Shown piece by piece: positions 49,970 through 51,424 of a stretch of DNA of 51,424 nt. The notes under the pieces were generated by a model. It ran no database searches, was not told the origin of the DNA, and saw only the letters and a list, made by a program, of their open reading frames with translations. A program made the translations under genes and the position numbers. The DNA is from CAZHGD01 sp964531735 (GTDB taxonomy: Bacteria; Armatimonadota; UBA10988). Location of the stretch: contig CAZHGD010000039.1 in the NCBI GenBank assembly GCA_964531735.1, positions 1 to 51,424 of the forward strand, read 5' to 3'. Every line of letters starts with the position of its first letter. Position 1 is the first letter of the stretch.

Positions 49970-50949
49970 ACGGCGACGTGCTGCTGGCCGTCCGCGGCCT
50001 GACGGTGCAGTACACCGGCCGCCAGCCCGGCCAGGTCGTGCGGGCCGTCGACGGTGTCGATCTGGACCTGCGGGCCGGCGAGACACTCGGCCTGGTGGGC
50101 GAGAGCGGCTGCGGGAAGAGCAGCACCGGCCGCGCCGTGCTGCGGCTGGAGCCGGCGGCCGCCGGGCAGATCACGTTCGCCGGCGAGGACGTGGCACGGT
50201 TGCACGGAGCTCGCCTGCACGCCTTCCGGGGCCGGGCGCAGATGGTCTTTCAGGACCCGTTCAGTTCGCTCAATCCGCGGTTCACGCTCGCCCGCACCCT
50301 CGCCGAGCCACTGCGCCTGCACCGTCGCTGCGCCGCGTCGGCGGCACGCGAGCAGGTCGCGGGACTGCTGGCGCGGGTCGGCCTGGAGCCGGCCATGGCC
50401 AGCCGCTACCCGCACCAGTTGTCCGGCGGCCAGCGCCAACGCGTGGCCATCGCGCGCGCCTTGGCCGTCCAGCCCCAGTTGGTCGTCTGCGACGAGCCCG
50501 TGTCGTCGCTCGACGTCACCATCCAGGCCCAGATCGTGGCACTGCTGCGCACGCTGCAACAGGACCTGGGCGTGGCGTACCTGTTCATCTCGCACGACCT
50601 GGCGGTGGTCCGTCGCCTGTCGCATCGCGTGGCGGTGATGTACCTCGGCCGCATCGTCGAGGAAGGCCCGCCCGACGAGGTCTACGCACGGCCGCGCCAC
50701 CCCTACACGCAGGCGCTGCTGTCCGCCATTCCCGAGCCCGATCCACGGCGCCGGCTGGCGCCGCTCGCGCTCCACGGCGACGTCCCGTCACCAACCGACA
50801 TCCCGCCCGGCTGCCGCTTCCACCCGCGCTGCCCGTTGGCGCAGCCGCGCTGTCGGGTCACTGACCCGCCGCAACGGCTAATTGGTGCATCGCGCGTCGC
50901 TTGTCATGAGGCCGATCGAGCGCCATCGGAGCCGGCCGGCCGCGGTTGA
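49966..50949 (+). CDS. ABC transporter ATP-binding protein, DppF/OppF-like
   Basis: A 327-residue ATPase subunit with Walker A GESGCGKS, signature LSGGQRQR, Walker B LVVCDEPVSSLD, and ISHDLAVV. The C-terminal oligo_HPY extension is complete: YTQALLSAIPEPDP and PPGCRFHPRCPLAQPRC, a segment where some relatives bind an Fe-S cluster. It begins at GTG overlapping the previous stop. The nuoJ promoter overlaps its stop codon. Confidence 0.92.
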   Translation: MNGDVLLAVRGLTVQYTGRQPGQVVRAVDGVDLDLRAGETLGLVGESGCGKSSTGRAVLRLEPAAAGQITFAGEDVARLHGARLHAFRGRAQMVFQDPFSSLNPRFTLARTLAEPLRLHRRCAASAAREQVAGLLARVGLEPAMASRYPHQLSGGQRQRVAIARALAVQPQLVVCDEPVSSLDVTIQAQIVALLRTLQQDLGVAYLFISHDLAVVRRLSHRVAVMYLGRIVEEGPPDEVYARPRHPYTQALLSAIPEPDPRRRLAPLALHGDVPSPTDIPPGCRFHPRCPLAQPRCRVTDPPQRLIGASRVACHEADRAPSEPAGRG

Positions 50950-50974
50950 CATGGGCCGGTTTGTCGGCTAAACT
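50946..50974 (+). promoter_or_regulatory. sigma70 promoter of nuoJ
   Basis: TTGACA (50946-50951), 17-nt spacer, TAAACT (50969-50974). The -35 hexamer overlaps the dppF-like stop codon. Transcription would begin near 50981, about 24 nt before the nuoJ ATG. Confidence 0.75.
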
Positions 50975-51004
50975 CCCGCGGATTCCGAACCCAGAGGAAC
51001 GTTC

Positions 51005-51424
51005 ATGTCGACGGGCTTCGTGATGGTCTACCTGGTGCTGGCGGCGGTCGCTGTCGGGGGCGCCTGGAAGATGATCTTCAGTCATCATCCCGTCCACAGT
51101 GCGCTCTACTTCGTGCTCAACCTCTGCGCCGTCGCGCTGCTCTATCTGTTGCTCGGGGCGCCCTTCATCGCCGTGGTGCAGGTGGCGGTCTACGCCGGCG
51201 CCATCATGGTCCTGTTCTTGTTCATCATCATGTACTTGAACCTGGGCATGGCCCGCGATGGCGGCGATCTGCCGGCCCGCCGGCTGACCGCCTACGCCGC
51301 GGCGGCGCTGATCATCCTGGTGCTGCTGGCCGGCGGCGTGGCTCGCTGGAGCGGCTCCGTGGCCGGGCTGGCCCGCGGCGACCTGCCGGCGGCGCGCCAG
51401 GCCGTGGCCGCTGGACGCGCCAGC
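51005..51424 (+). CDS. nuoJ: NADH-quinone oxidoreductase subunit J, 3' end outside window
   Basis: The first 140 residues of a Complex I membrane subunit are present; the frame is open at the window edge. Blocks typical of NuoJ are readable: HHPVHSALYFVLNLCAVALLYLLL (key part HSALYFVLNL), FIAVVQVAVYAGAIMVLFLFIIMYLNL, with the conserved VYAGAIMVLFLF. Three or more membrane helices are visible. GAGGA lies about 7 nt before the ATG. nuoK and later subunits probably follow beyond the window. Confidence 0.93.
   Translation, partial: MSTGFVMVYLVLAAVAVGGAWKMIFSHHPVHSALYFVLNLCAVALLYLLLGAPFIAVVQVAVYAGAIMVLFLFIIMYLNLGMARDGGDLPARRLTAYAAAALIILVLLAGGVARWSGSVAGLARGDLPAARQAVAAGRAS

Overview
This is a GC-rich bacterial chromosome segment with about 40 genes on both strands. 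It ends inside nuoJ. The mix is typical of a Gram-negative, polysaccharide-scavenging heterotroph: MreCD, lipoboxes ending in AGC, secreted GH123/DUF4091-like, beta-helix, LamG and CBM9-like proteins, a YncE-phosphoesterase fusion, and a Thermus/Rickettsia-type isocitrate dehydrogenase. Armatimonadota, Planctomycetota or a relative would fit. That placement is inference from gene content only; no rRNA or other phylogenetic marker was examined.

Layout. 1-3400 is a decayed accessory patch: an inverted pair of REP-like palindromes, a frameshifted IS630-type transposase remnant, an S9 peptidase scrap, two lipoprotein genes (the second runs in frame into a DUF772-type transposase scrap), and a pentapeptide-repeat protein. 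3585-9563 holds a giant secreted GH123-like protein, a Bcp-type peroxiredoxin and a sialidase-fold protein. 9573-10301 is a cytidylate-kinase-like gene. It is divergent from a tightly overlapping mreC-mreD-tsaE-tsaB-rimI operon (10493-13485). 13518-25886 is dominated by secreted or sugar-linked genes: a CBM-like protein, the minus-strand operon M14 carboxypeptidase / UROD-fold protein / beta-helix protein, a YncE-phosphoesterase fusion, and an enolase-superfamily sugar-acid dehydratase with a beta-helix/PKD protein. 26173-28617 is a hybrid histidine kinase with a LytS-type membrane sensor. 28619-31904 carries isocitrate dehydrogenase, a secreted LamG/DUF1080-like protein and an aldo/keto reductase.

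From 31914 to 45371 nearly everything is on the minus strand. gpmI heads an operon with a Gfo/Idh/MocA oxidoreductase, a xylose-isomerase-like TIM barrel, a secreted glycoside-hydrolase-like protein with a CBM9-like tail, and a secreted beta-propeller. A second unit is nif3, a zinc-ribbon coiled-coil gene, and a frameshifted HpcH/HpaI aldolase. A third is a REC-GAF-PAS-HisKA protein lacking an ATPase, followed by a DUF1638 gene. 45698-50949 is a dipeptide/nickel-type ABC operon (binding lipoprotein, embedded PHP phosphoesterase, one permease, two ATPases), and 51005 onward is nuoJ.

How the genes may work together (inference): secreted hydrolases and beta-helix proteins attack complex, probably acidic, polysaccharides. 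Oxidoreductase, isomerase, dehydratase and aldolase enzymes channel the sugars or sugar acids toward 2-keto-3-deoxy acids and lower glycolysis. Good sigma70-like promoters are visible before the housekeeping genes (mreC, icd, gpmI, nif3, nuoJ) but not before most secreted-enzyme genes, which may therefore be separately regulated. I found no CRISPR array, rRNA, tRNA or intact insertion sequence. No clearly novel system could be demonstrated. The best leads are a 104-bp element with perfect 13-bp inverted ends (25953-26056), the M14/UROD/beta-helix operon, and the single-permease ABC operon carrying a PHP phosphoesterase.
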